41,278 nucleotides of DNA from Bowdeniella nasicola (GTDB lineage Bacteria; Actinomycetota; Actinomycetes; Actinomycetales; Actinomycetaceae): NCBI RefSeq assembly GCF_001907295.1, contig NZ_MQVR01000013.1, positions 1-41,278 on the forward strand. The letters are read 5' to 3'. Position 1 is the stretch's first letter, and the number at the start of each line of letters is the position of its first letter. The notes under the pieces were generated by a model, which saw only the letters and a list, made by a program, of their open reading frames with translations, was not told the origin of the DNA and did no database searches. A program made the translations under genes and the position numbers. Of this stretch, positions 22,361 through 31,169 are shown piece by piece.

Positions 22361-24136
22361 TTAGTCCTTGGCGATGGTGGACAGGGCGGCGACGATGGCC
22401 GCGGGGGTCGGTTCGGTGGCGGTCGCGGCGAGGATGCCGCCGCCGGCGCGGATGGCGTGGGCGCTCGGCTCGCCGATCGCGATGACGGCCGTGCCCGGGC
22501 CCGCGTGGCCCAGGTGGTGGCGCAAGGCGTCGGCGACCGAGGGTGCGGTGATGACGACCGCGTCGATGAGGCCGCGGCGCCACGCGTCGGCGACATCCTG
22601 GTCGACAGATTCGACCGGGCGCGAGGTGTACAGCGGCGTGCGCGTGACTTGCCAGCCGGCGACGGTGAGTGCGTCGGCGAGTGTGTCCGAGGCGAGCGCC
22701 GAGGCCGGCAGCCAGGCATGTGGGGTGGCCGCGGGGGGCTGGTCAGGGATGCCGGCGGTGGGCTGGTCAGGGAGGCTCGCGTCGATCATGGCCGTCGCGA
22801 GGGTGGCCGCATCGTGCGTGCCGCGGATCGTCACCGTGAGGCCCGCGGCTTCGGCGGCCGCGGTGCTCGCGGGCCCGACCGCCGAGACAATGAGGCCCAC
22901 GTCGCGGATCTGCTCGATGAGGCCGAGGCCGACGAGGCGCTCGACCGTACGCGGGCTCGTGACCGCGACGTGCGTGATCGGGGCAGCGTCGGGGGTGAGC
23001 AGGCTGCGCAGTGCCGAGACGTCCGCGTCGAGGGGTTCGATGCGCGTCATCGGGTGGGCGATGACCGCGGCGCCGGCGGCGCGGATCGCGTCGACGATGC
23101 GGTCGTCCTCGGGGCGCGGGACGAGGATGGTACGGCCGGTAAGGGCGCCGGCGGCGGTGGGGGCGAGCGCCGGGAGCGCGTCGAGGCGGTGGCGGCCGAG
23201 CGTGGCTCCGATGTCGGCGATGTCGGCTGCGCCCTGGTCGAGGAGCTCGCGGGCGAGGTCGTGGCCGATTGCGGCCGCGTCCCACGGGTGGCCGGTCATC
23301 GTCGCCGTGACGGAGGCGGAGCCGTCGGGCGCGAAGACGGCGGCGGTGAGGGTGAGGTCGCCGTCGGTCAGCTCGGCGTGGGTGCCGACGGGGGCGGCGC
23401 AGCCGGCCTCGAGCTCCGTGAGGACCGCGCGCTCGGCCGTGATGCAGGCGCGGGCCGCCGCGTCGTCGATCGCTGCGAGCGCTTCCGCGAGTTCCGGGTG
23501 TGTCGCCGGGGCGGCCGGGAGTTCGGCGTCGGCCGTGCGGCATTCGACCGCCAGGGCACCCTGCGCGGCCGCCGGGAGGATCGGCAGCGGCAGCACGGTG
23601 CGGTCGTCCAGCACGTCGGCCAGGCGGTCGCCGAGGCGGTTCAGGCCCGCCGTCGCGAGGACCACCGCGTCGAGGTCGCCGTCCGTCGCCCGGGCGATGC
23701 GCGTCGGCACATTGCCGCGGATGTCGGCGATCTGGCACGTCGGGTAGAGCGCGCGCACCTGCGCGGCGCGGCGCGGGGATCCCGTGCCGATGCGCGCACC
23801 CTCGGGAAGCTCTCTCAGGTGGGGGGCGAGGACGAGCACGTCGCTCGGATCCTCACGGCCCGGAATGGCCGCGATCGTCAGGCCCTCGACGGGCGCGACG
23901 GGCAAGTCCTTTAGCGAGTGGACGGCCAGATCGCATTCGCCGTTCAGCAACGCGGTGCGCAGGGCCGCGGCGAAGACGCCGACGCCGCCCATGAGTGCGA
24001 GCGGGGCGCGGGAGCGGTCGCCCGTCGTCGTGATCGGGACGAGTTCGACATCGAGGCCGCGCTCGCGCAGCAGGTCGGCGACCCACGTCGATTGCGTGAG
24101 CGCGAGGTCGGAGGAGCGGGTACCTAACCGGATCAT
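22361..24136 (-). CDS. hemC: HemC-HemD fusion: hydroxymethylbilane synthase / uroporphyrinogen-III synthase
   Basis: One 591-residue polypeptide carries two consecutive haem enzymes. Residues 1-315 are HemC: RLGTRSSDLALTQ, catalytic D77 in HSLKDLP, GTGSPRRAAQ, IRGNVPTRI and the dipyrromethane-cofactor Cys246 in LEAGCAAPVG. A short linker (LPALAPTAAG) leads to HemD, residues ~333-591: GRTILVPRPED, VAVTSPRTVERL, VSAVGPASTAAAEAAG, VVITAPSVADAL and a final VIAIGEPSAHAI. Fusion would pass the unstable hydroxymethylbilane directly to its cyclase. A Pro/Gln-rich insert (SLPDQPTAGIPDQPPA) interrupts HemD. The start overlaps the hemG stop (ATGA). Separate hemC and hemD genes are the usual state; fusions are known in some Actinobacteria. 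Confidence 0.93.
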   Translation of the reverse strand: MIRLGTRSSDLALTQSTWVADLLRERGLDVELVPITTTGDRSRAPLALMGGVGVFAAALRTALLNGECDLAVHSLKDLPVAPVEGLTIAAIPGREDPSDVLVLAPHLRELPEGARIGTGSPRRAAQVRALYPTCQIADIRGNVPTRIARATDGDLDAVVLATAGLNRLGDRLADVLDDRTVLPLPILPAAAQGALAVECRTADAELPAAPATHPELAEALAAIDDAAARACITAERAVLTELEAGCAAPVGTHAELTDGDLTLTAAVFAPDGSASVTATMTGHPWDAAAIGHDLARELLDQGAADIADIGATLGRHRLDALPALAPTAAGALTGRTILVPRPEDDRIVDAIRAAGAAVIAHPMTRIEPLDADVSALRSLLTPDAAPITHVAVTSPRTVERLVGLGLIEQIRDVGLIVSAVGPASTAAAEAAGLTVTIRGTHDAATLATAMIDASLPDQPTAGIPDQPPAATPHAWLPASALASDTLADALTVAGWQVTRTPLYTSRPVESVDQDVADAWRRGLIDAVVITAPSVADALRHHLGHAGPGTAVIAIGEPSAHAIRAGGGILAATATEPTPAAIVAALSTIAKD

Positions 24137-25530
24137 GCGGGGCAAACCTTTTCTGCGGCGGCGCGGGCGTGCGGGACGATGGCGGCGATGCCGGAGCCGG
24201 CGATCCAAGCTCCGGTCGCGGCAAGGGTGGGGACGTTCGCGAGGCGGTCGGCGAGGGCTGCGACGGCCGCGCGGTGCGCCGGGGTTGGTGGTGCGAGCGT
24301 GCCATCCCAGCGGATGAGGCGATGGGCGAGGATGTCGTCGGCGGTCAGCTCCACGCCGGTCATGCGGGTGAGGTCGGAAAGCGCGGCGGCGACGGTGGGC
24401 TCGGGGTAGGGCTCGTCGTGCCTGCCGTAGGACATCCGCACGAGGTGATGGCTTGCGCCGAGCTCGGCGCGCAGCGCGTCGCCCAGCCACGGCCATTTCT
24501 CGCTCATGTGGGTGAGGGCTTTGGCTCGGGCGGGCGCGCCGGGGGCGGTGAGCATGCCGGAGCCGCGGGGTGCGAAATCGAGGCCTGGGGCGCGCAGCAG
24601 CATCGTGAGGTGCGCGATGGGGGAGCCCGTGGGCATGTCCCAAGGGGTGACGCCGATCGCGGTCGCGAGGAGGTCGAGGGCCTGGGGACCGGAGCAGGCC
24701 AGGACGACGCGGTCCGCGGCGAGCTCGGTCGGCTCGCCCGCGCGGACGAGTTCCGGGCCGCGGGCCGGTGTCATTGGAGCGACGTCGAGGATCCAGCGCC
24801 CGCCGTCGGGACGCAGGGCGCTGACGCCGGTGCGGGTGCGGATTTCGCCGCCCGCGGCTTCGATCTCGCGCGCGAGGGTGGCGGTCAGGCGGTGCATGCC
24901 GCCGACGACCTGTTCGACGACGGGTGGCGGGGTCGGCAGGTGGCGCAGGGCGACCACGGCGCGCAACAGCGAGCCGTGGTCGCGGGTGGCGGCGCGTAGG
25001 CCCGGGGCGACGACGTCGACCGAAAGCTTGCTCGGCGGCGCGGAGTGGATGCCGCCGGCGACGGGGGCGACGAGCTTGTCGAGGACCGCGGCGCCGAGGC
25101 GGGCGGTGACGAAGGACGCGAGGTCCGCGCAGTCGGCCCCCGCGTCGGGTCCCATCGTGAGGTCGGCTCGGGCGATGACGAGCTCGTCGTCGGTGAGGGC
25201 ATCGGTGAGGTCGTCGAGCGAGCCGGGGATGCCGAGGATGCCCGCGGGGATGCGGATCGCGCGGCCGTCGTCGGCGAGCACCCAGGACCGGCCGGCGGGC
25301 GGCGCGGAGGGCAGGTCCAGTTCCGAAAGGAGGCGGGCGACGTGGCCGCCTCGCGTTGCGAAGGATTCGGCCCCGATATCCGCGACGATGTCCGTGCCGG
25401 GGACCGGCAGGCCGGCGATGAGGCCGCCGGTGTAGCCGCGCGCTTCGATCAGGAGGGGTCGCGTGCCTGCGCGCGCGAGCGCCCACGCGGCGATCAGCCC
25501 GGCGATGCCGCCGCCGACGACGACGGTCAT
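24133..25530 (-). CDS. hemG: Coproporphyrinogen III / protoporphyrinogen oxidase (HemY/CgoX type)
   Basis: This FAD enzyme removes six electrons from coproporphyrinogen III in the coproporphyrin-dependent pathway; it is also called hemY or cgoX. The 465-residue product has the dinucleotide fold VVVGGGIAGLIAAWALARAG and EARGYTGGL at the N-terminus. It also has the family motifs ADIGAESFATR, LVAPVAGGIHSAPPSKLSV and a C-terminal FAD contact ATGAWIAGSGIAAIV. No membrane anchor is seen, as expected for the soluble Gram-positive type. The presence of hemQ and a Gram-positive-type hemH supports coproporphyrinogen as the natural substrate. The start overlaps the hemE stop and its own stop overlaps the hemC start, both ATGA. 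Confidence 0.94.
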   Translation of the reverse strand: MTVVVGGGIAGLIAAWALARAGTRPLLIEARGYTGGLIAGLPVPGTDIVADIGAESFATRGGHVARLLSELDLPSAPPAGRSWVLADDGRAIRIPAGILGIPGSLDDLTDALTDDELVIARADLTMGPDAGADCADLASFVTARLGAAVLDKLVAPVAGGIHSAPPSKLSVDVVAPGLRAATRDHGSLLRAVVALRHLPTPPPVVEQVVGGMHRLTATLAREIEAAGGEIRTRTGVSALRPDGGRWILDVAPMTPARGPELVRAGEPTELAADRVVLACSGPQALDLLATAIGVTPWDMPTGSPIAHLTMLLRAPGLDFAPRGSGMLTAPGAPARAKALTHMSEKWPWLGDALRAELGASHHLVRMSYGRHDEPYPEPTVAAALSDLTRMTGVELTADDILAHRLIRWDGTLAPPTPAHRAAVAALADRLANVPTLAATGAWIAGSGIAAIVPHARAAAEKVCPA

Positions 25531-26609
25531 CGTGTCGGCACCGGCAGCGAGTGGAGGTAGGCGACGAGGTCGGTGAGGACCTGCGCGTCGGCGTTCGGCG
25601 GGACGCCGTGGCCGAGGTTGACGATATGCCCGGGGGCGGTGGAGCCTTCGGCGACGACGCGCCGGGCCGCGGCCTGGAGTGCCTCCTCGCCCGCGAACAG
25701 CAGCGCGGGATCGAGGTTGCCCTGCAGGACATAGCGCCCGCCCAGCAGCGCATTGGCCTCCGACAGCGGGGTGCGGTGGTCGACGCCGACGGCGGTGGCG
25801 CCGGCCTCGCCGAGCGCGGGCAGCAGGTGCGCGGTGTTGGTCCCGAAATGGATGCGTGGCACGTCGGGGAAGGCCTCGGCGACCCGGTTAAGGACGCGGG
25901 CAGAGTACGGCATGACGTGGGCGCGGTAGTCGGCCTCCGACAGCGAGCCGACCCAGGAGTCGAACAGCTGCATGACGCGCGCGCCGGCACCGAGCTGGGC
26001 GAGGAGGAATTCGGCGGACCGGTCCGCGCACCAGCTCATGAGGGCGTCCCACGCGGCGGGGTCGGCGTGCATGAGCGCGCGGGCCGCGAGGTGGTCCTTC
26101 GACGGCCGGCCGTGCACGAGGTAGGCGGCGAGCGTGAAGGGCGCGCCGGCGAATGCGATGACGGGGCGGGCGCCGAGCTCCGCGACGACGAGCTGCACGG
26201 CGCGCGTGATCGGCTCGAGGTCGGTGATGCGGTGGGAGGTGAGACGGGTGATCGCCTCGGGGGAGTTGGTGGCCTCGCCGAAGACGGGTCCGACGCCGGG
26301 AGCGATCTCGACGTCGACGCCTGCGAGTTTCATCGGCACGACGATGTCGGAAAAGAACACGGCCGCGTCGACGTCATGCCTGCGCACCGGTTGGCACGTG
26401 ATCTCGGCGGCGAGCTCCGGCATGAGGCAGGCCTCGATCATGCCCGTCGTGCCGCGCGCCTCGTGATACTCCGGCAGCGAGCGTCCGGCCTGGCGCATGA
26501 ACCAGACGGGGATGCGGGCGGGGACTTCGCCGCGCGCGGCGGCGAGCAAAGATGTCAACATCGGGTCAGCGGTTTTGTCGACAACGGGGTCGGCGGCAGA
26601 GTCAGTCAC
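25527..26609 (-). CDS. hemE: Uroporphyrinogen decarboxylase
   Basis: HemE converts uroporphyrinogen III to coproporphyrinogen III. The GTG start at 26609 gives 360 residues. Recognisable motifs are PVWFMRQAGRSLPEYHEAR near the N-terminus, DAAVFFSDIVVP (substrate Asp), FAGAPFTLAAYLVHG, QLFDSWVGSLS and IHFGTNTAHLLP, then GVDHRTPL and LQGNLDPALLF. A CACAAT box 6 nt before the GTG supports this start; an ATG at 26561 would give 344 residues and is also possible. The reading frame is open far upstream (to 26870) without coding character. First gene of hemE-hemG-hemC/D-hemB and divergent from hemA. Confidence 0.94.
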   Translation of the reverse strand: MTDSAADPVVDKTADPMLTSLLAAARGEVPARIPVWFMRQAGRSLPEYHEARGTTGMIEACLMPELAAEITCQPVRRHDVDAAVFFSDIVVPMKLAGVDVEIAPGVGPVFGEATNSPEAITRLTSHRITDLEPITRAVQLVVAELGARPVIAFAGAPFTLAAYLVHGRPSKDHLAARALMHADPAAWDALMSWCADRSAEFLLAQLGAGARVMQLFDSWVGSLSEADYRAHVMPYSARVLNRVAEAFPDVPRIHFGTNTAHLLPALGEAGATAVGVDHRTPLSEANALLGGRYVLQGNLDPALLFAGEEALQAAARRVVAEGSTAPGHIVNLGHGVPPNADAQVLTDLVAYLHSLPVPTR

Positions 26610-26615
26610 GGCTCT

Positions 26616-26621
26616 ATTGTG
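26616..26621 (-). promoter_or_regulatory. Putative -10 box CACAAT for the hemE operon
   Basis: CACAAT (minus strand) lies 6 nt before the GTG at 26609. It is weaker than the other leaderless boxes because the first base is not T. The divergent region 26610-26831 also has an AT-richer patch at 26660-26680 (taacttaaggaagcttac), whose part TTAAGTTAG on the minus strand resembles one half of a DtxR/IdeR iron box. The other half is not convincing. Confidence 0.3.
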
Positions 26622-26831
26622 CCCGACGCGGGCAAAAATCCCGAGTTTGGGTGGCCTGACTAACTTAAGGAAGCTTACGGATAACTGGCCGGGAGGCGGC
26701 CGTTTTTTCCGACGCCGCGTCGGCATCAGATCGCGATTCAACCGTGAGGGTGTGGTGTCGACAGCGAGCGTCCCGGGTGTAGACACATCGTGGATAACTC
26801 GGGGCGCCAGGTGTGGTTCAATGGCTGAACT

Positions 26832-28217
26832 GTGGGTCTTCATCTTTACTCCGTGCACCATCGCGCGCACGGCCTTGCGGGAGTGGAGCGGGTGACACCT
26901 GCCGTGGCAGGGTTGGCCCGCCGTGCGGTGGCGTCACCGCTGCCGATCCGCGGTGCCCTGACCCTGGCGACGTGTAACCGCGTCGAACTGCTGCTGGACG
27001 TCGATGAAGCCCGCGATCCCATCAGCTGGCAGGATCTCGACGCGTACGTCGAGTCCGAGCTCACCGCCCACGAGGATGCGGGCGATGAGGAGCGCGCCCC
27101 CGTCGGCGCGCGAGCCCACCACCTGGCCGATGCGGTCACCCATATCTTTGACGTCGCAGCGGGCCTCGATTCGATGGTCGTCGGCGAACGGGAAATCTCG
27201 GGGCAGCTGCGCCGCGCCCTGACCGTGGCGAGCCGCGAGGGGACGGCGTCTCATCTCATTCATCGCACCGTGCAGTCGGCGCTGCGCACGTCGCGGAAGG
27301 TCGCGCACCTGACCGGGCTCGCGTCTGCGGGGCGCAGCGTCGTCGGCGTCGGCCTCACCGTCGCGAGTGAGGGGCAGCCGCCGCTGGCCGACTGTCGCGT
27401 CCTGCTCATCGGGACCGGATCGTATGCGGGGGCGTCTGTCGCGGCGCTGCATGAGCGCGGCGCCATGGATGTGTCGGTGTATTCCTCCTCGGGGCGCGCC
27501 GAGCAGTTCGCTGCGGGTCATGACCTCAAGGCCGTGCCGCACGAGGCCTTCCTCGAGACGCTCGCCGACGCGGATCTCGTCGTCTCCTGCCGGGGCATCG
27601 GCTCGCCGGTGCTGACGACGGCCGAGGTGAATGCGGCGCTGGCCATGCGCGATGACCGCGAGCTCGTCATCCTCGATCTGGCCTTGACGCGCGACGTCGA
27701 GGCGCACGTGCGGGAGCTGGATGGCGTGCGGGTCATCGATCTGGCCGACGTGCAGAGCGCCGTGCCCGATGTCGGTTTCGATCAGGTCGCGCGCGCCGTC
27801 GATCTCGTGCGCGAGGGCACCGCGGAGCTGGCGCGGGAGCTCGATCAGCGTCGGCTTGACCCGGCGATCGTCGCTCTGCGTGCGCTCGTTTCGGATGCCG
27901 TCGACGAAGAACTCGACCGCCTGCCTGCCGGTGATGTCATCCCGCGCGAGGCCGCGGTCCAGGCGTTGCGCCGGCTCGCCGCCCGCATGGCCCACATCCC
28001 CACGTCGCGCGCGCACGATGCCGCGCACGCCGGCCGCGCCGCGGAATACGTCGATGCCCTCAACGCCGTCCTCGGGATCGAGGCGCAGCTGGGGGAGCGC
28101 GCGCTCGCCGGCGCCGACGGTTGCGGCCGCGCCCGCCTGTTCGGCGGAGAATCTAGCACCTCCTGCCCGGTGACGGGCATTGACCTCGCAGACCTCGGAA
28201 GCTCGGAGCAGCAATGA
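26832..28217 (+). CDS. hemA: Glutamyl-tRNA reductase
   Basis: This NADPH enzyme reduces glutamyl-tRNA to glutamate-1-semialdehyde, the first committed step. The 461-residue product has the catalytic Cys48 in TLATCNRVELL, FDVAAGLDSMVVGEREISGQ, RKVAHLTGLASAGRSV and the NADPH fold VLLIGTGSYAGASVAAL. A C-terminal dimerisation domain and a longer than usual tail of ~45 residues with two cysteines (GCGRARLFGGESSTSCP) follow. The start is a GTG at 26832; an ATG 11 nt earlier is in another frame. The stop overlaps the hemH start (ATGA). The tail is not part of the core family and may bear on regulation; that is speculation. Confidence 0.94.
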   Translation: MGLHLYSVHHRAHGLAGVERVTPAVAGLARRAVASPLPIRGALTLATCNRVELLLDVDEARDPISWQDLDAYVESELTAHEDAGDEERAPVGARAHHLADAVTHIFDVAAGLDSMVVGEREISGQLRRALTVASREGTASHLIHRTVQSALRTSRKVAHLTGLASAGRSVVGVGLTVASEGQPPLADCRVLLIGTGSYAGASVAALHERGAMDVSVYSSSGRAEQFAAGHDLKAVPHEAFLETLADADLVVSCRGIGSPVLTTAEVNAALAMRDDRELVILDLALTRDVEAHVRELDGVRVIDLADVQSAVPDVGFDQVARAVDLVREGTAELARELDQRRLDPAIVALRALVSDAVDEELDRLPAGDVIPREAAVQALRRLAARMAHIPTSRAHDAAHAGRAAEYVDALNAVLGIEAQLGERALAGADGCGRARLFGGESSTSCPVTGIDLADLGSSEQQ

Positions 28218-29302
28218 CCGATCCTCTCGCCCCCTTCGACGCTGTCCTCTACGTGACATACGGCGGGCCCGACGGCCCGGAAGCCGTCTTGCCGTTCATG
28301 CGCAATGCGACCGCGGGGCGCGGGGTGCCCGATGAGCGCCTCATTGAGGTCGCGGGGCACTACCGCCGGTTTGGCGGCGTTTCACCGATCAATGAGCGCA
28401 ATGCGGAGTTGCGCGATGCGCTCGCGGCCGAGCTCGCCGATCGCGGTTCGCGCACCCCCGTCGTCATCGGCAACCGCAACTGGCATCCGTTCATTAAGGA
28501 CACGCTGGAAAAGCTCGCCGCCGAGGGCGCGTCACGCATTCTCGTGCTGCTCGCGTCGGCCTATGCGTCGTATTCGGGCTGCCGGCAGTACCGTGAGGAT
28601 CTCGGTGTTGCCGCGGCGGCGCTCGCGGAGGCGGGCATCGAGCTGACGTTTGCGAAGGCGCGCCCGTATTACACGACGCCCGGTTTCCTCGACGCGGCGA
28701 CCGACGCGACCGAGGCGGCCGTCCAGGATCTCGGCGAGGACGCCCATATCGCGTTCGTCACGCACTCTATCCTGACGTCGATGAACACCAATTCCGGCCC
28801 GCCGACCTACGTCGAGCAGCACCTCGAGGTCTGCGAGGTCATCGCCGCCCGGCTCACGGAGCGTCTCGGGCGCGAGGTGCCGTGGGATCTCGTCTACTGT
28901 TCGCGCTCCGGCCCGGAGCACGTGCCGTGGCTCGAACCCGATATCAACGATCACCTCGCCGAGCTCAAAGAGCAGGGCGTAAGAAGCGTCGTCGCCGTAC
29001 CGATGGGCTTCACGTCGGACCACATGGAGGTCGTCTTCGACCTCGACGTGGAAGCGGCCGAGACGGCTGCCGACCTCGGCCTCGCCTATCGTCGGGCCGC
29101 CACCGTCGGCACCGACGAGCGGTTCGTCGCCTCCCTCGCACACGTCCTATCCGAAACGGCCGCCCAGGCCCGCGGCGAGGTCCTCGATCCGGAGGCCGGC
29201 GACCTCGGCCCCTGGCCCGCACGCTGCCGCCCCGGCTGCTGCGCAGCCGTCATCCACCCCCACGCCCCCGCTCCGCGCCCGACTGTTTGCGGCGCCGACT
29301 AA
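28214..29302 (+). CDS. hemH: Coproporphyrin ferrochelatase
   Basis: HemH (CpfC) inserts Fe2+ into coproporphyrin III. The 362-residue product shows VLYVTYGGPDGPEAV near the N-terminus, HYRRFGGVSPIN, the catalytic His in IAFVTHSI, and the metal-channel Glu in GFTSDHMEVVFDLD. The C-terminus ends with C338, C342, C343 and C359 (CRPGCC...VCGAD), and one internal cysteine lies in SGCRQYRED. Actinobacterial ferrochelatases carry a [2Fe-2S] cluster held by one internal and three C-terminal cysteines, and this set could supply it. The start overlaps the hemA stop; hemQ follows by 13 nt. Confidence 0.94.
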   Translation: MTDPLAPFDAVLYVTYGGPDGPEAVLPFMRNATAGRGVPDERLIEVAGHYRRFGGVSPINERNAELRDALAAELADRGSRTPVVIGNRNWHPFIKDTLEKLAAEGASRILVLLASAYASYSGCRQYREDLGVAAAALAEAGIELTFAKARPYYTTPGFLDAATDATEAAVQDLGEDAHIAFVTHSILTSMNTNSGPPTYVEQHLEVCEVIAARLTERLGREVPWDLVYCSRSGPEHVPWLEPDINDHLAELKEQGVRSVVAVPMGFTSDHMEVVFDLDVEAAETAADLGLAYRRAATVGTDERFVASLAHVLSETAAQARGEVLDPEAGDLGPWPARCRPGCCAAVIHPHAPAPRPTVCGAD

Positions 29303-29315
29303 GAGGAGAATAGCT

Positions 29316-30050
29316 ATGGACATTACGAAGAAGCCCTCGGCCTCGGTACGCGATCACCGCGACGGCCCGCGCGCGAACCGCAAGGACGTGAACGAGCTCG
29401 ACTATTTCTCGCTGCACGCCGTCTTCGCGTTGACCGACGCCTTGCCCGCGGATGACGCGGACCGCGCCCAGCTCATCGACGGCATCGCCGCCGCGACCAA
29501 GAACGTCACCCTGCGCGGCTGGTATGACGTCTCCGGGTTCCGCGCCGACGCCGACATCATGATGTGGATCCACGGCGAGGACGTCGACGACCTGCAGGCC
29601 GCCTACCACGAGGTGCGCAACCTCCTTATGGGGTACTTCGAGCCGGTGTGGTCCGTCGTCTCCACACATCGCCCGAGCGAGTTCAACCGCGGCCATATCC
29701 CCGCGATTCTCGATAACTTCGGCCCGCGCGACTACATCTGCGTCTACCCGTTCGTGCGCTCGTATGAGTGGTACACGATGGCGCCGGAAAAGCGTGCGAA
29801 GATGCTGGCCGAACATGGCATCTCCGGCCGCGAGTTCCCCGACGTGCTTGCCTCGACGCTGTCGGCATTCGCACTGGGCGATTACGAGTGGGTGCTGTCG
29901 TTTGAGGCCGATCACCTCAACCGGCTCGTCGACGCGATGCGTCACCAGCGCGGCGTCGAGGCCCGCCACCACGTGCGCGAAGAGATCCCGTTCTTCACCG
30001 GCCCTCGCGTCGACTTCGCCGAGCTGCTAGGACGCCAACCCCGCGCCTAA
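29316..30050 (+). CDS. hemQ: Coproheme decarboxylase (HemQ/ChdC)
   Basis: This chlorite-dismutase-fold enzyme uses peroxide to decarboxylate coproheme twice, giving haem b. The 244-residue product has the proximal haem ligand H167 (KMLAEHGISGREFP) and the catalytic tyrosine Y144 in VYPFVRSYEWY, 23 residues apart as in the Corynebacterium enzyme. Other family motifs are LRGWYDVSGFRADADIMMW and FTGPRVDFAELL. The start has an excellent site (AGAGGAG 7 nt upstream). It is last in hemA-hemH-hemQ and completes the pathway. Downstream is a scrap of an aldo/keto reductase gene. Confidence 0.95.
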   Translation: MDITKKPSASVRDHRDGPRANRKDVNELDYFSLHAVFALTDALPADDADRAQLIDGIAAATKNVTLRGWYDVSGFRADADIMMWIHGEDVDDLQAAYHEVRNLLMGYFEPVWSVVSTHRPSEFNRGHIPAILDNFGPRDYICVYPFVRSYEWYTMAPEKRAKMLAEHGISGREFPDVLASTLSAFALGDYEWVLSFEADHLNRLVDAMRHQRGVEARHHVREEIPFFTGPRVDFAELLGRQPRA

Positions 30051-30067
30051 ACTGGGGCCATGGAACA

Positions 30068-30361
30068 TCCGGCGTGCCCTACGACGTCGGTGTCGCGGCC
30101 GCGAAAAAATTTTCCGGCATCGCCGCCGAGCTGGCGCGCGACTACTCGGAGTTCGAGTCCGCCACCCCCGCCCAGATCGCACTGCGCTGGCTCATCGACC
30201 GCGATGGTGTCTCTACCGTCATCCCCGGGGCACGCAATGCCGAGCAGGCCAAGGCGAATGCCGCGGCAGGCTCCTTGCCAGCGTTGCCGAATGGCGTCGA
30301 TGAGGAACTCGCCGCGCTCTACTCCTCGATGATCAAGGAGCACGTCCACGACAAGTGGTAG
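30068..30361 (+). pseudogene. Aldo/keto reductase, C-terminal fragment
   Basis: The frame reads SGVPYDVGVAAAKKF at the start, then TPAQIALRWLIDRDGVSTVI, PGARNAEQAKANAAAG and a final KEHVHDKW. This is the last ~100 residues of an aldo/keto reductase, including the NADPH-binding strand and helix (VIPGARNAEQ). The first two-thirds, with the catalytic Tyr/Lys/Asp, is missing. A GTG at 30074 could start a 95-residue peptide, but no ribosome-binding site precedes it. It lies 17 nt after hemQ, so a deletion or rearrangement joined it there. Confidence 0.72.
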
Positions 30362-30365
30362 TGCT

Positions 30366-31054
30366 CTAACGTTTACGACGCAGGTCGTCGATGGTCGCGA
30401 GGAGCTCGTCTTGTAGGTAGGCTAAACGAGTACGCGGCGCAAGGCGCTCTCGGAAACTGGCGGGATTTTGGGTTCTGTTCCGGAGAGGTCTGGCACGGCA
30501 GTGCCCAAGCTTTGTAGTCATCCGCGACCCAGGAGATTCCTCCCTGCCGTTCGACATGTGCGAGATACTTTTCTGCTGCATCGTTGCGATAGAGCATGGC
30601 TCCCCATGCTGTGTTCCGAAAACGCGCGAGGAGATACCGGAATGGGTTGAGTCCATGGCCAACCGGAGTCGAGACGGCTCTTACCGGATCCGGGTGGGGT
30701 TCCCCAGGAATCGGATAGGAGAACCATCTCCAGTTCGCGAGGACGCCGCAGAACGTTGTCGAGCACGGGGACGAAATCGGCGGTCAGTCGAATATCATCT
30801 TCCGCAACGACGAGGTAGTCGTCGGGGCGTTCCGAACGCATGACGAAATCGCGCAGGACGAGATAATGACTGACGGCGCAACCCAGCTCTCCGGGCAACG
30901 GGGGAGTGCCATTACGAGCGATGAACCCGTCGATATCGAAAACGGGGTGAGTTTGCCCCGAGCGACCGTCGAAAGCGTCGAACAGTTCGAATCTCTCGCT
31001 GCCAGGACGGGTAAAGAAACCGTCTATCCGATCCGAATCCTGCAAGGAGATCAC
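30366..31054 (-). pseudogene. Glycosyltransferase family 25 gene with frameshifts
   Basis: Three frames must be combined to follow the protein. The first (GTG at 31054) gives VISLQDSDR, FELFDAFDGRSG, ELGCAVSHYLVLRDF and DYLVVAEDDIRLTADF: the GT25 (LPS/Lob-type) start, acceptor region and E-D-D metal motif. Near 30680 the coding pattern moves to a second frame (NPFRYLLARFRNTAWGAMLY, then GGISWVADDYKAWALP). Near 30460-30500 it moves again to one ending RLAYLQDELLATIDDLRRKR at the TAG 30366-30368. At least two indels are present. Its G+C is lower than its neighbours, which fits acquisition and later decay. It may once have made a cell-surface glycan. Confidence 0.65.
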
Positions 31055-31169
31055 GCATAGTGCGTCACGCGCCGCGAGTGACTCGTCTGAACCATTCCTG
31101 TCCTTCGACGTGGTCTCATTAGTTCGATTGTCAGTCCCACATTAACCAGGTGGATCGCTCGGAATCAGG

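Noticed and set aside
24137-25990. Minus-strand open frame continuing upstream of hemC/D through hemG and into hemE
   Set aside because: It is in frame with hemC/D, but its product is Arg/Pro-rich with no domain and it overlaps two well-supported genes on the same strand. The ATG at 24136 with ATGA coupling is the proper start.
31083-31149. Segment around gttcgattgtcagtcccac that looks like an IS terminus or a tRNA TPsiC arm
   Set aside because: No cloverleaf can be drawn, no second copy or inverted partner is seen, and I cannot match it to a known IS end.
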